This document shows, in pieces, positions 49,732-58,887 of a stretch of DNA of 64,000 nt. Under the pieces are notes generated by a model. It was not told the DNA's origin and did not search any database. It saw only the letters and a program-made list of their open reading frames with translations. Location of the stretch: positions 1 through 64,000 of the forward strand of contig CAKULG010000007.1 of the NCBI GenBank assembly GCA_934667105.1, given 5' to 3'. A program made the position numbers and the translations under genes. The stretch's first letter is position 1; the number at the start of each line of letters is the position of its first letter. The DNA is from an uncultured Clostridia bacterium (GTDB taxonomy: Bacteria > Bacillota > Clostridia > Christensenellales > Aristaeellaceae).

Positions 49732-51339
49732 ATGGCGAACATTGATCTGAAAAAGTATGGCATCACCGGCACCACCGAAATCGTGCACAATCCTTCCTAC
49801 GAAGAACTCTTCGCGGAAGAAACCAAGCCCGGCCTGGAAGGCTATGAAAAGGGCCAGGTCAGCGAGCTGGGCGCCGTCAACGTAATGACCGGTATTTACA
49901 CCGGCCGCTCCCCCAAGGATAAGTATATCGTGGTGGACGATAACTCCAAGGACACTGTGTGGTGGACCACCCCCGAATACAAGAACGACAACCACCCCAT
50001 GACCCAGGAAACCTGGAAATCCGTGAAGGAGCTGGCCACCAAGGAACTGTGCAATAAGCGCCTGTTCGTGGTGGACGCTTTCTGCGGCGCGAATAAGGAC
50101 ACCCGCATGGCCATCCGCTTCATCGTGGAAGTGGCCTGGCAGGCCCACTTCGTGAGCAATATGTTCATCCGCCCCACCGAGGAAGAACTCAAGAACTTCG
50201 AGCCGGATTTCGTCGTGTACAATGCGTCCAAGGCCAAGGTGGAAAATTATAAGGAACTGGGCCTCAATTCCGAGACCTGCGTGGCCTTCAACATCACCAG
50301 CCGTGAGCAGGTGATCATCAACACCTGGTACGGCGGCGAAATGAAGAAGGGCATGTTCTCCATGATGAACTACTATCTGCCCCTCAAGGGTATCGCCTCC
50401 ATGCACTGCTCCGCCAATACCGATATGGAAGGCAAGAACACCGCCATCTTCTTCGGCCTTTCCGGCACCGGAAAAACCACCCTGTCCACCGATCCCAAGC
50501 GCCTGCTCATCGGCGACGACGAGCACGGCTGGGATGATAACGGCGTGTTCAATTTCGAGGGCGGCTGCTACGCCAAGGTAATCAACTTGGATAAGGAATC
50601 CGAGCCCGACATTTACAACGCCATCAAGCGCAACGCCCTGCTGGAGAACGTGACGCTGGATGAAAACGGCAAGATCGATTTCGCCGATAAGTCCGTCACG
50701 GAAAACACCCGCGTTTCCTATCCCATCAATCATATCGAGAAGATCGTGCGGCCCGTTTCCTCCGCTCCTGCGGCCAAGAACGTGATCTTCCTTTCCGCCG
50801 ACGCTTTCGGCGTGCTGCCCCCCGTTTCCATCCTGACCCCGGAGCAGACCAAGTATTACTTCCTCTCCGGCTTTACTGCTAAGCTGGCGGGCACCGAGCG
50901 CGGCATCACCGAGCCCACGCCCACCTTCTCCGCCTGCTTCGGCCAGGCCTTCCTGGAGCTGCCCCCCACCAAGTACGCCGAAGAACTGGTGAAGCGCATG
51001 GAAATGAGCGGCGCGAAGGCCTATCTGGTGAATACCGGCTGGAACGGCACTGGCAAGCGTATCTCCATCAAGGATACCCGCGGCATCATCGACGCGATCC
51101 TCAACGGCGATATTCTCAACGCGCCCACCAAGAAGATCCCCTATTTCGATTTCGAAGTGCCCACTCAGCTCAACGGCGTGGCCACCGAGATTCTCGATCC
51201 CCGGGATACTTACGCCGATCCCTCTCAGTGGGATGAAAAGGCGAAGGATCTGGCCTCTCGCTTCATCAAGAACTTCGCTAAGTACGAAGGCACCGAAGCG
51301 GGCAAGGCGCTGGTTGCCGCCGGCCCCAAGCTGGGCTGA
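49732..51339 (+). CDS. pckA: Phosphoenolpyruvate carboxykinase (ATP)
   Basis: A 535-aa ATP-type PEPCK interconverting oxaloacetate and PEP. The kinase P-loop is GLSGTGKTTLS (about 241-251), the metal-binding region GDDEHGWDDNG follows, and FNFEGGCYAK and the RVSYPI segment are family marks. TGRSPKDK near the N-terminus binds substrate. In fermenting anaerobes it often runs toward oxaloacetate with ATP formation; that direction is inference. Monocistronic with its own promoter and terminator; ribosome-binding site GAGAGG. Confidence 0.97.
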   Translation: MANIDLKKYGITGTTEIVHNPSYEELFAEETKPGLEGYEKGQVSELGAVNVMTGIYTGRSPKDKYIVVDDNSKDTVWWTTPEYKNDNHPMTQETWKSVKELATKELCNKRLFVVDAFCGANKDTRMAIRFIVEVAWQAHFVSNMFIRPTEEELKNFEPDFVVYNASKAKVENYKELGLNSETCVAFNITSREQVIINTWYGGEMKKGMFSMMNYYLPLKGIASMHCSANTDMEGKNTAIFFGLSGTGKTTLSTDPKRLLIGDDEHGWDDNGVFNFEGGCYAKVINLDKESEPDIYNAIKRNALLENVTLDENGKIDFADKSVTENTRVSYPINHIEKIVRPVSSAPAAKNVIFLSADAFGVLPPVSILTPEQTKYYFLSGFTAKLAGTERGITEPTPTFSACFGQAFLELPPTKYAEELVKRMEMSGAKAYLVNTGWNGTGKRISIKDTRGIIDAILNGDILNAPTKKIPYFDFEVPTQLNGVATEILDPRDTYADPSQWDEKAKDLASRFIKNFAKYEGTEAGKALVAAGPKLG

Positions 51340-51413
51340 GGCCGTCGTATCCGCCCAAGCAAAGGCAAAATGAAATAGCCGGCCGGCCATGAACGCGGCT
51401 GACTGGGAAAAAT

Positions 51414-51458
51414 GAGGGGGAACCGTTCTTTGTTCCGCAAAGAACGGCTTCCCTTTTT
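51414..51458 (+). terminator. Terminator of pckA
   Basis: GGGGGAACCGTTCTTTG pairs with CAAAGAACGGCTTCCC (one mismatch), loop of 5 nt, then TTTTTATTT. The left arm shares 15 bases with the kdgK terminator. Confidence 0.9.
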
Positions 51459-51497
51459 ATTTGCACGGTTTTATATTTCATCCTTTCTTTTTTTCCC

Positions 51498-51526
51498 TTG
51501 CCAAGCGCCCCGGGAGCGTTTATAAT
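51498..51526 (+). promoter_or_regulatory. Promoter of the SGNH hydrolase gene
   Basis: TTGCCA (51498-51503), 17-bp spacer, TATAAT (51521-51526), 126 bp before the start codon. Confidence 0.8.
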
Positions 51527-51651
51527 GAAAAGGCACACAGCAAGCGGCGCGTTTTTTCGCGTCCACCAAAACACGAATGAAAAGCGCGAAGGGAATTTCC
51601 TGCATTCAGGCCCGCCGGGGCGCATCGATTGAACAAATGGAGGAAACAAAC

Positions 51652-52716
51652 ATGGAACACGCAAACTTGCATTATTACCAGGCGCAGAAGCTGGTGAACG
51701 AACCGGATGTGAAATATTACGACGTGCGGCAGGAGCCGTTTTCCATCCACGGTCTGTATCGGCCCCGGGAAGAGGCAGTTTTTAAGCGCCTGCCCGACGA
51801 AGTGGGTCTGAACACCAACGAGGGCGTGGCAAAGCTGTATACCAATCCTGCGGGCGGGCGCGTGCGTTTCGTCACCGATTCCCGATATCTGGCGGTGAAA
51901 ACGGAAATGGGCTATAATTGCCATCGCTCCACCATTACGTTGCTGGCCAGCGCGGGCTTTGATATTTATGTAAGCCAAGGGCTGGGGGAGACCTACTACG
52001 CCAGCATGATTCCGCCTATCGATTTTGAGGATCACTATGAGCTTATCCAGTATTTTGGGGATCGGCAGCGCCGGGAAATCACGCTGTATCTGCCGCTTTA
52101 TAACGATCTGAACAAGCTGGAAATCGGCCTGGAGGCGGGCGCGACTCTGGAGGCGGCCCCCGCCTACGCCCACCCCCTGCCCATCGTCTATTACGGCAGC
52201 TCCATCACCCAGGGCGCCTGCGCTTCCCGGCCCGGCATGGCCTATGAAGCGCAGATTGCCCGCCGCCTGAACCGGGATTTTATTAATCTTGGCTTCGCGG
52301 GCGCGGCTCGGGGGGAAAAGATCATTGCGGATTATATGGCGGGGCTGGAATTCTCCGCCTTCGTATCGGATTACGATCATAACGCTCCTTCGCCCGAGCA
52401 TCTGGCGGCGACGCATTTCCCGCTGTACGAGGCGGTTCGCGCCCGGCATCCCGATGCGCCCTATCTGATGCTGAGCCGCCCGGTGGTGCGCTTTGATGTG
52501 GAGCATGAGCTTCGCCGCCGGGAAATCATTATGGAAAGCTACGAGAAGGCGCAGCGGCTGGGCGACCGCAACGTTTATTTCGTGGACGGCTTTTCTCTCT
52601 TCGGCGCGGACGCGATGGAGGATTGCAAGGCCGACGGCACGCATCCCAACGATCTGGGCTTTTACCGCATGGCGGAAACCATCGGCAAGGTTTTGCAGCA
52701 CGCCCTGGCCCGGTAA
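51652..52716 (+). CDS. SGNH/GDSL hydrolase, two-domain
   Basis: A 354-aa esterase-like protein. An N-terminal beta-sandwich-like domain (about 1-170) precedes an SGNH catalytic domain. Block I is YYGSSITQGACASRPG with the nucleophile Ser, block II Gly in LGFAGAARG, block III Asn in YDHNAPS, and the Asp-His pair in DGTHPNDLG (about 328-336). This layout matches bacterial carbohydrate acetyl- or acyl-esterases. No signal peptide. Start 51652 (MEHANLH) is eight bases after GGAGG; a 25-codon extension lacks a site. Followed by the rhomboid-like gene at 34 bp. Confidence 0.88.
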   Translation: MEHANLHYYQAQKLVNEPDVKYYDVRQEPFSIHGLYRPREEAVFKRLPDEVGLNTNEGVAKLYTNPAGGRVRFVTDSRYLAVKTEMGYNCHRSTITLLASAGFDIYVSQGLGETYYASMIPPIDFEDHYELIQYFGDRQRREITLYLPLYNDLNKLEIGLEAGATLEAAPAYAHPLPIVYYGSSITQGACASRPGMAYEAQIARRLNRDFINLGFAGAARGEKIIADYMAGLEFSAFVSDYDHNAPSPEHLAATHFPLYEAVRARHPDAPYLMLSRPVVRFDVEHELRRREIIMESYEKAQRLGDRNVYFVDGFSLFGADAMEDCKADGTHPNDLGFYRMAETIGKVLQHALAR

Positions 52717-52750
52717 TGGGCGAGGATTCAGAAAAGGGGGTTGAAGGCCG

Positions 52751-53383
52751 TTGAATTGGCTCAATCAGATCGAGCGCCGCATGGGGCGGCATTACATTCC
52801 GCAATTGATGAAGTATCTGTGCCTGGGGATGCTGGGGGTGTTCATCCTGGATTATCTGCCCCTGGCCCGCAGCGCGTCCCAACTGCTGTATTTTAACCGG
52901 GCGCTGATTTTGAAGGGCCAGGTTTGGCGGCTGATTACGTTCATTTTCTTGCCGCCCTCCGGCGAGGTTTTCTGGATTTTGCTGAACCTGTATTTCTATT
53001 ATTTCCTGGGTGCCAGCCTGGAAAACCATTGGGGCAGCGCGCGCTTTAATATCTATTACGCCCTGGGCGTGCTCGGCAGCATCCTGGGCGGCTTTCTGAC
53101 GGGCTACGCCACCAATAGCTATCTGAATCTTTCCCTGCTGCTTGCCTTTGCGGCGCTGTTTCCGGATGAGCAGTTCATGCTGTTCTTCGTAATTCCGGTG
53201 AAGGTGAAATGGTTCGGCCTGTTCGCGGCGGCGGTGCTGATTTATTCCTTCCTGATGAGCGGCTGGGCGGCCCGGGCGGCGATGGTTGTATCGCTGCTGC
53301 CTTTCTTCCTCTTTTTCGGAAAGCAGGCCTGGCTGCAAATACGGATGGATTTCCGGCGGCTGATGAACCGGATCAGGCGGTAA
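52751..53383 (+). CDS. Rhomboid-fold membrane protein without protease motif
   Basis: A 210-aa protein with six membrane segments. GQVWRLITFIFLPPSGEVF and LYFYYFLGASLENHWGSARF match the L1-loop and helix 2 region of rhomboids. The GxSG serine motif and the catalytic His are not present: the place of GASG reads as hydrophobic sequence (NLSLLLAFAALFPD). So it is probably a derlin-like pseudoprotease. The only plausible start is TTG 52751 after AAGGCCG/GGGGG; no ATG fits. Ends at a strong terminator. Confidence 0.72.
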   Translation: MNWLNQIERRMGRHYIPQLMKYLCLGMLGVFILDYLPLARSASQLLYFNRALILKGQVWRLITFIFLPPSGEVFWILLNLYFYYFLGASLENHWGSARFNIYYALGVLGSILGGFLTGYATNSYLNLSLLLAFAALFPDEQFMLFFVIPVKVKWFGLFAAAVLIYSFLMSGWAARAAMVVSLLPFFLFFGKQAWLQIRMDFRRLMNRIRR

Positions 53384-53417
53384 GCGCTCTCTGTCCGCAT
53401 TCATGCGCTTTGTCACA

Positions 53418-53462
53418 AAACCCCTGAGAGAAAAGCATTCCTGCGTTTTCTCCCAGGGGTTT
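53418..53462 (+). terminator. Terminator of SGNH-rhomboid operon
   Basis: AAACCCCTG and GAGAAAAGC pair with GCGTTTTCTC and CAGGGGTTT around a short loop, followed by TATTTCTT. Confidence 0.9.
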
Positions 53463-53496
53463 ATTTCTTGAATAGGAGCCTTTTCTTTAAAAGGGG

Positions 53497-53573
53497 AAGC
53501 AAGTTGCCTTCTTGCTTGTTCCTATACGGATTTCTTGGATGAGCGTGAGGAAACCGCGCTTTGACCTTCAAAG
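53497..53573. terminator. Two further hairpins between convergent operons
   Basis: AAGCAAG / CTTGCTT (53497-53517) and CTTTGA / TCAAAG (53559-53573, flanked by CCG..CGG) are perfect small hairpins. The second, 20 bp past the isocitrate dehydrogenase stop, may end that minus-strand operon. Confidence 0.5.
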
Positions 53574-53592
53574 AACGGCTTTTCCCGATTTA

Positions 53593-54720
53593 TTATCCTA
53601 ATTTTTGCAGTACGGCGTCGCCAAATTGGGCGCAAGTGGCCCCGTTTGCATCGCCGGTCATGGGCAAAAGCGCCGCCTGATCGATGGCATGGGAGAGGCG
53701 CTGCGCCTTTTCTGCCAGGCCGATATGGCGCAGCAGCATGACGGCGGCCCGCAGGATGCTTTCGGGGTTGGCGTAATCGCCCAGGCCGCTTTCCATCATC
53801 CGGGGGGCGGAGCCGTGAATGGCCTCGAACATGGCGTAGCGATCCCCCAGATTGGCGCTTCCGGCGGTGCCCACGCCGCCCTGAAGCTGGGCCGCTTCAT
53901 CGGTGAGAATATCGCCGTAGAGATTGGGCAGCAGGAACACCTGAAATTTCTTCCGCACGGCCTCATTAACCAGGTTGGCCGTCATGATGTCGATGTAGTA
54001 TTCCTCCGTTTCAATTTCCGGGTATTCCTTCGCCATTTCGTGGCACAGGGCGGAAAACATGCCGTCCGTCTTTTTCATGATGTTGGATTTCGTCACAATG
54101 GCCAGATGCTTTTTCCCGTTCTGCCGGGCGAATTCAAAGGCCGCCCGGGCAATGCGCCGGGTGCCCGCCACGGTGGTCACCTTGAAATCCATGGTCAGCA
54201 GGCCGGGCAGTTCCACGCCCTTGCCGCCCAGGGCGTATTCGCCCTCGGTGTTTTCCCGGAAGAACGTCCAGTCGATACCCTTTTCCGGCACGGAAACGGG
54301 GCGCACATTGGCGAAAAGATCCAACTCCCGCCGCAGCGTGACATTGGCGCTTTCCATCGCGCCGCCCGAGGGGGTGGTGGTGGGGCCCTTGAGCAGCACG
54401 TCGCAGGCTTTAATCTGGGCCAGCGTTTCCGTAGGCACGGCCTGGCCCGCCGCCATGCGGTTTTCCAGGGTCAGCCCCTGAATTTCCCGCAGTTCAATTT
54501 TTCCCGCGGCAATTTCCTCCCGCAGCAGCGCTTCCAGGGCGCGCTGGGCCTGGCGGGTGATGATGGGGCCGATACCGTCGCCCCCGGCCGTGCCGATGAT
54601 GATTTTTTCGCGTTTTTCCCGGGCTTCCTGCGCCTGATTCATGCGCTTCGCCCGCTGCACCTGGCTTTCCAACAGCGCCCGGTAATGGGCGACGGCCTGA
54701 TCGATAAATTGCTGTTCCAT
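53593..54720 (-). CDS. Isocitrate dehydrogenase (isocitrate/isopropylmalate dehydrogenase family)
   Basis: A 375-aa decarboxylating dehydrogenase. TAGGDGIGPIITRQAQ (about 43-58) begins the fold, FFRENTEGEYALGG carries the substrate loop, and LLPNLYGDILTDEAAQLQGG holds the metal-binding Asp residues. Sequence alone cannot separate isocitrate from isopropylmalate or homoisocitrate activity; aconitase and Re-citrate synthase in the same operon favour isocitrate to 2-oxoglutarate. About 40 extra residues precede the usual N-terminus. One base separates the aconitase stop from its ATG. Confidence 0.88.
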   Translation of the reverse strand: MEQQFIDQAVAHYRALLESQVQRAKRMNQAQEAREKREKIIIGTAGGDGIGPIITRQAQRALEALLREEIAAGKIELREIQGLTLENRMAAGQAVPTETLAQIKACDVLLKGPTTTPSGGAMESANVTLRRELDLFANVRPVSVPEKGIDWTFFRENTEGEYALGGKGVELPGLLTMDFKVTTVAGTRRIARAAFEFARQNGKKHLAIVTKSNIMKKTDGMFSALCHEMAKEYPEIETEEYYIDIMTANLVNEAVRKKFQVFLLPNLYGDILTDEAAQLQGGVGTAGSANLGDRYAMFEAIHGSAPRMMESGLGDYANPESILRAAVMLLRHIGLAEKAQRLSHAIDQAALLPMTGDANGATCAQFGDAVLQKLG

Positions 54721-54721
54721 C

Positions 54722-56653
54722 TTATTTTCCTTCCTCTCGGGTGTAATTGAGCAGGCCGCCCGCCAGCAGCAGGCGAATTTGCCGCTCGGTCAGAGGGCAG
54801 AGCAGCGGGATTTTTTCTCCCGTCCGCTCCAAAATTGCTTCCAGCTTACCCTGCCGGATTCCCGCGTGAATCCCCGTCAGCAGCAGGCGATCCCCCTGCT
54901 GAATATTTGCAAGCGCCTCGGGCTGCGCCAGCGTGACGGGCAGAATGCCCGCGTTGATTAGGTTGGCCGCGTGGATACGGGCAAAGGATTGGGCGATTAC
55001 CAGACGCACCCCCAGATACAGGGGCACCAGGGCGGCATGCTCCCGGGAGGAGCCCTGGCCGTAATTGGCGCCGCCCACAATGGCGGAGCGGCCCAGCGCC
55101 CGGGCGCGGGCGGGGAAACCCTCGTCGCAGACGGAGAAGCAGAATTCGGACAGCTTGGGAACGTTGGAACGGAAGGGCAGAATTTTCGCCCCGGCGGGCA
55201 TGATATGATCGGTGGTAATATTATCGCCCACCTTCAGGGAGATTGGCAGCGTCAAAGCGTCGGGCAGGGGCTCGCCCTGGGGGAAGGGCTTAATGTTGGG
55301 GCCGCGCTCCACGGAAAGGGCCGCCGCTTCCTCCGCCGGGGCGGGGGGCAGCACGCCGCCGTCGTCCACCCGGAAGGCGGGGGGCATTTCGACGGCGGGA
55401 TAATCCCCCAGGGTGCGGGGATCGGTGATGAAGCCGGTGAGGGCGCAGGCGGCGGCGGTTTCAGGGGAGGCCAGAAACACCTTTGCGTCCCGGGTGCCGC
55501 TGCGGCCTTCAAAATTGCGGTTAAAGGTGCGCACGGATACGCCCGCCGAGGCGGGAGAGAAGCCCATGCCGATGCAGGGGCCGCAGGCGCATTCCAGAAC
55601 CCGCGCACCGGCGGCAATCAAATCGCTCAGCGCGCCGCAATCCGCCAGCATGGAAAGCACCTGGCGGGAGCCGGGGGAAATAGAAAGACTCACTGTATCG
55701 GCAATACGCTTGCCCTTGAGAATGGCGGCCACCCGCAGCATATCCCGCAGAGAGGAATTGGTGCAGGAACCGATGCAGACCTGGGAAACGGCGACGCTTT
55801 CACATTCCCGGGCGGGCAGCACATGATCGGGAGAATGGGGCGCGGCCACCAGCGGCTCCAGCGCGGATAAATCCATTTCGATGATTTGATCGTATTGCGC
55901 ATCGGAATCGCTGTCCAAGGGGGTGAAATCCTGGGGCCGGCCCTGGGCACGCAGGAAATCCCGGGTGATTTCATCGGCGGGGAAGATGGTGGCGGTGGCG
56001 CCCAGCTCCGCCCCCATATTGGCGATGGTGGCGCGCTCGGGCACGGAGAGGGTTTTCACTCCGGGACCGTTCCATTCGATCACCGCGCCCACGCCGCCCT
56101 TCACGCTCAGCCGCCGCAGCAGCTCCAGGCTGGCGTCCTTGGCGGAAACCCAGGGGGAAAGCGCCCCGCGCAGATTTACCCGGTACATTTTCGGCATGGC
56201 GATATAATACGCGCCGCCGCCCATCGCCACGGCCACGTCCATGCCCCCCGCGCCCATGGCCAGCATGCCCAGGCCCCCGGCGGTGGGGGTGTGGCTGTCC
56301 GAGCCAACCAGGGTTTTTCCCGGCTTGCCAAAGCGCTCCAAATGCACCTGATGGCAGATGCCGTTGCCCGGCCGGGAAAAATATACCCCGTATTTTCGGG
56401 CGACGGATTGGATGTAGCGGTGGTCGTCGGCGTTTTCAAAGCCGCATTGCAGCGTGTTATGATCCACATAAGCCAGGGAGATTTCAGTTTTCACCCGGGG
56501 AATGCCGATATTTTCCAGCGCCAGATAGGCCATGGTGCCGGTGGCGTCCTGGGTGAGCGTCTGATCGATGCGCAGGCCGATCTCCCGGCCGGGGCGCATT
56601 TCCCCCGAAAGCAGATGGGCCGCGATGGTTTTCTGGGCGATGGTGTATCCCAT
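54722..56653 (-). CDS. acn: Aconitate hydratase, short monomeric type
   Basis: A 643-aa 4Fe-4S aconitase. LVGSDSHTPTAGGLGMLAMG (about 116-135) includes the substrate-binding His region, CIGSCTNSSLRDML holds the first cluster Cys, and ACGPCIGMGFSPA the other two. The swivel domain contains DNITTDHIMPAG and GANYGQGSSREHA. Length fits the mitochondrial-like or LeuC-like short class. In this operon it converts the citrate made by Re-citrate synthase to isocitrate. Three bases follow the GntR stop. Confidence 0.95.
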   Translation of the reverse strand: MGYTIAQKTIAAHLLSGEMRPGREIGLRIDQTLTQDATGTMAYLALENIGIPRVKTEISLAYVDHNTLQCGFENADDHRYIQSVARKYGVYFSRPGNGICHQVHLERFGKPGKTLVGSDSHTPTAGGLGMLAMGAGGMDVAVAMGGGAYYIAMPKMYRVNLRGALSPWVSAKDASLELLRRLSVKGGVGAVIEWNGPGVKTLSVPERATIANMGAELGATATIFPADEITRDFLRAQGRPQDFTPLDSDSDAQYDQIIEMDLSALEPLVAAPHSPDHVLPARECESVAVSQVCIGSCTNSSLRDMLRVAAILKGKRIADTVSLSISPGSRQVLSMLADCGALSDLIAAGARVLECACGPCIGMGFSPASAGVSVRTFNRNFEGRSGTRDAKVFLASPETAAACALTGFITDPRTLGDYPAVEMPPAFRVDDGGVLPPAPAEEAAALSVERGPNIKPFPQGEPLPDALTLPISLKVGDNITTDHIMPAGAKILPFRSNVPKLSEFCFSVCDEGFPARARALGRSAIVGGANYGQGSSREHAALVPLYLGVRLVIAQSFARIHAANLINAGILPVTLAQPEALANIQQGDRLLLTGIHAGIRQGKLEAILERTGEKIPLLCPLTERQIRLLLAGGLLNYTREEGK

Positions 56654-56656
56654 GGT

Positions 56657-57313
56657 TCATTCCCCTTTCTGAATGTCCGGCTGATGCAGAATGCTCTCCC
56701 GGGCGTTTTGCACATGCTGAATGGTCAATTGCTCCGCCAGGGGGCCGTTATGGGCGGCGATAGCCTCGAAGATGGCCTTATGCTCCTGATAGGAGCGCTC
56801 CGCCCGGGCGGGAGTAGCGAAGGAAACGCGGCGGTATTTCAGCAGCTTACGGTGCAGCGGCTCCAGGGTGTCCCGCAGGACGGGGCTGCCGCTTAGGGCG
56901 TAAATGGTCTGGTGGAAGCGGGTGTCGGTGTTTTTCAGGCTTTCCGCATCCCCCTTGCTTGTGAAGAATTCCTGCAATTCCAGGGGTTCGCCCAGGGCGG
57001 CGATTTCCTCCTGAGTGGCGCGCTCCGCCGCCCAGCGGGCGGCCAGCCCCTCCAAACGAAGGCGAATTTCGCAAATATCGGCGATGTCCTCCCGGGTGAT
57101 GCCCACCACGCGCACGCCCTTGCTGGTGGGATCGATAATGCGCTCCTGGGCCAGGCGGCGCAGGGCCTCCCGGATGGGCGTGCGGCTGACTCCCAGCTGT
57201 TCGCTGAGCTTTACCTCGGTCAAAATCTCGCCGCGCTCGTAAACGCCGGAAAGAATATCCTTTTCCAATTCGTCAAACACCTGATCGGCGATGGAAATCA
57301 TGCGATGCTCCAT
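56657..57313 (-). CDS. GntR family regulator, FadR/FCD subfamily
   Basis: A 218-aa regulator: winged HTH at 10-70 (ILTEVKLSEQLGVSRTPIRE) and an all-helical FCD sensor domain (DICEIRLRLEGLAARWAAE, DTRFHQTIYALSGSP, QEHKAIFEAI), whose Asp and His residues usually hold a metal and a small carboxylate. ATG 57313 follows AAGGAGG by six bases. It is embedded in the operon between citrate synthase and aconitase, so it likely autoregulates it, sensing citrate or a related acid. A palindrome covers the operon promoter. Confidence 0.92.
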   Translation of the reverse strand: MEHRMISIADQVFDELEKDILSGVYERGEILTEVKLSEQLGVSRTPIREALRRLAQERIIDPTSKGVRVVGITREDIADICEIRLRLEGLAARWAAERATQEEIAALGEPLELQEFFTSKGDAESLKNTDTRFHQTIYALSGSPVLRDTLEPLHRKLLKYRRVSFATPARAERSYQEHKAIFEAIAAHNGPLAEQLTIQHVQNARESILHQPDIQKGE

Positions 57314-57343
57314 AGGGCTCCTCCTTGCTTGCAAATAGCCGCG

Positions 57344-58720
57344 TCACAGCCGGTGCAGCCGGCCGCCGGACAGTTCTTCGATTTTCTGTTCCAATTCATG
57401 GTTGGACAGAGCGGCCTGGCGGCCTCCGGCGTATTCCGCGTCGATCCATTCCTTCAGGGCCAGAACCAGGGGCGCGCGCTTATCCACGGCCTCGGCGGCG
57501 GTGAGCTGGTAATTTTCGTTGATCCAGTAGGCGATGCCCGCCAGGCCCGAGGTGTTGGAAATCAGGACGGAGGCGGGGCGGTTCAGCAGCTTTTTGGTGT
57601 TGAAGATATTATAGATTTCCTCGTCCTTCAGCAGGCCGTCGGCGTGTATGCCCGCCCGGGTCACATTGAAATTGCGGCCCACGAAGGGGGTCATGGGGGG
57701 AATCTGATAGCCGATCTCCCGCTTGAAATATTCCGCGATTTCGGTAATGACGGCGGGGTTCATCCCATCCAGCGATCCCCGCAGCGACGCATATTCAAAC
57801 ACCATCGCTTCCAGGGGAATATTGCCCGTGCGCTCCCCGATGCCCAGCAGCGAGCAATTTACTGCGCACGCGCCGTAGAGCCAGGCGGTGGAGGCGTTGG
57901 CCACCGCTTTATAAAAATCGTTGTGCCCGTGCCATTCCAGATATTCGCTCTGCACATCGGAATAATGCTGCAAGCCGTAAATTATGCCCGGCACGCTGCG
58001 GGGCAGCGCCACCTCGGTATACGGCACGCCGTAGCCCATGGTATCGCAGGCGCGAATGCGCACGGGAATGCCCGCGTCCCGGCTCATTTTCATCAATTCG
58101 TTTACGAAGGGCACCACAAAGCCGTAAAAATCCGCCCGGGTAATGTCCTCCAAATGGCAGCGGGGCATAACGCCCGCTTCGAAGGCCTCGGCCACGGTGG
58201 ACAGGTATTTTTTCATGGCCTCTCCCCGGGTCATTTTCATTTTCTTGAAAATGTGGTAATCGCTGCAGCTCACCAGAATGCCCGTTTCCCGGATGCCCAA
58301 ATTCTTCACCAGCTTAAAATCCTCCTTGCTGGCGCGAATCCAGGTGGTGATTTCAGGAAATTGCAGCCCCAGATCGCGGCATTTTTCCACGGCCTCCCGG
58401 TCCCGCTGGCTGTAGATGAAAAATTCCGTCTGCCGGATGACGCCGTAGGGCCCGCCCAGCTTACTCATGAGCTTATACAATTCCACAATCTGATCGGGGG
58501 TGTAGGGATCCATCGATTGCTGCCCGTCCCGGAAGGAGGTGTCCGAAATCCAGATTTCCTCCGGCATACCCATGGGCACACGCCGGTGATTGAAGGGAAC
58601 CCGGGGTACGCTTTCATAATCGTAAATATCCCGATACAGGTTGGGCTCCGCCACATCCTGCAGGGAGTATTTATAGCTTTTCTGCTCCAGCAGATTGGTT
58701 TTGGGAGAAATCTCCAGCAT
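57344..58720 (-). CDS. Re-citrate synthase (homocitrate synthase-like)
   Basis: A 458-aa enzyme of the DRE-TIM metallolyase family. EEIWISDTSFRDGQQSMDP (about 53-71) starts the barrel, with EWHGHNDFYKA metal histidines and NCSLLGIGERTGNIPLE late in the barrel. The N-terminal YKYSLQDVAEPNLYRDIYDY segment is what I recognise from the Clostridium kluyveri Re-citrate synthase. It condenses oxaloacetate with acetyl-CoA with Re-face stereochemistry. Start MLEISPK at 58720 follows AGGAGG by eight bases; a 58-codon extension crosses the promoter. First gene of the four-gene operon. Confidence 0.9.
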   Translation of the reverse strand: MLEISPKTNLLEQKSYKYSLQDVAEPNLYRDIYDYESVPRVPFNHRRVPMGMPEEIWISDTSFRDGQQSMDPYTPDQIVELYKLMSKLGGPYGVIRQTEFFIYSQRDREAVEKCRDLGLQFPEITTWIRASKEDFKLVKNLGIRETGILVSCSDYHIFKKMKMTRGEAMKKYLSTVAEAFEAGVMPRCHLEDITRADFYGFVVPFVNELMKMSRDAGIPVRIRACDTMGYGVPYTEVALPRSVPGIIYGLQHYSDVQSEYLEWHGHNDFYKAVANASTAWLYGACAVNCSLLGIGERTGNIPLEAMVFEYASLRGSLDGMNPAVITEIAEYFKREIGYQIPPMTPFVGRNFNVTRAGIHADGLLKDEEIYNIFNTKKLLNRPASVLISNTSGLAGIAYWINENYQLTAAEAVDKRAPLVLALKEWIDAEYAGGRQAALSNHELEQKIEELSGGRLHRL

Positions 58721-58748
58721 GGGCCGTCCCTCCTGAAATGGATTTATG

Positions 58749-58782
58749 TATACAATTGTACATGAATTCGTGCAAATGTAAA
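58749..58782 (-). promoter_or_regulatory. Promoter and palindromic operator of the citrate operon
   Basis: Minus strand TTTACA (58782-58777), 16-bp spacer, TACAAT (58760-58755). The palindrome TACAATTGTA (58751-58760), flanked by ATG/CAT, covers the -10 box and suits a GntR dimer. Confidence 0.7.
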
Positions 58783-58887
58783 CCCATATACAAAGAAAAA
58801 ACAATCCGCCTGCCCGGTATGAGGCGGCGGACGGGGGCATAGGCTGCTGAAGGGAGGAAACGCCCTCCCGGAAAGGAGCGACGCGGC

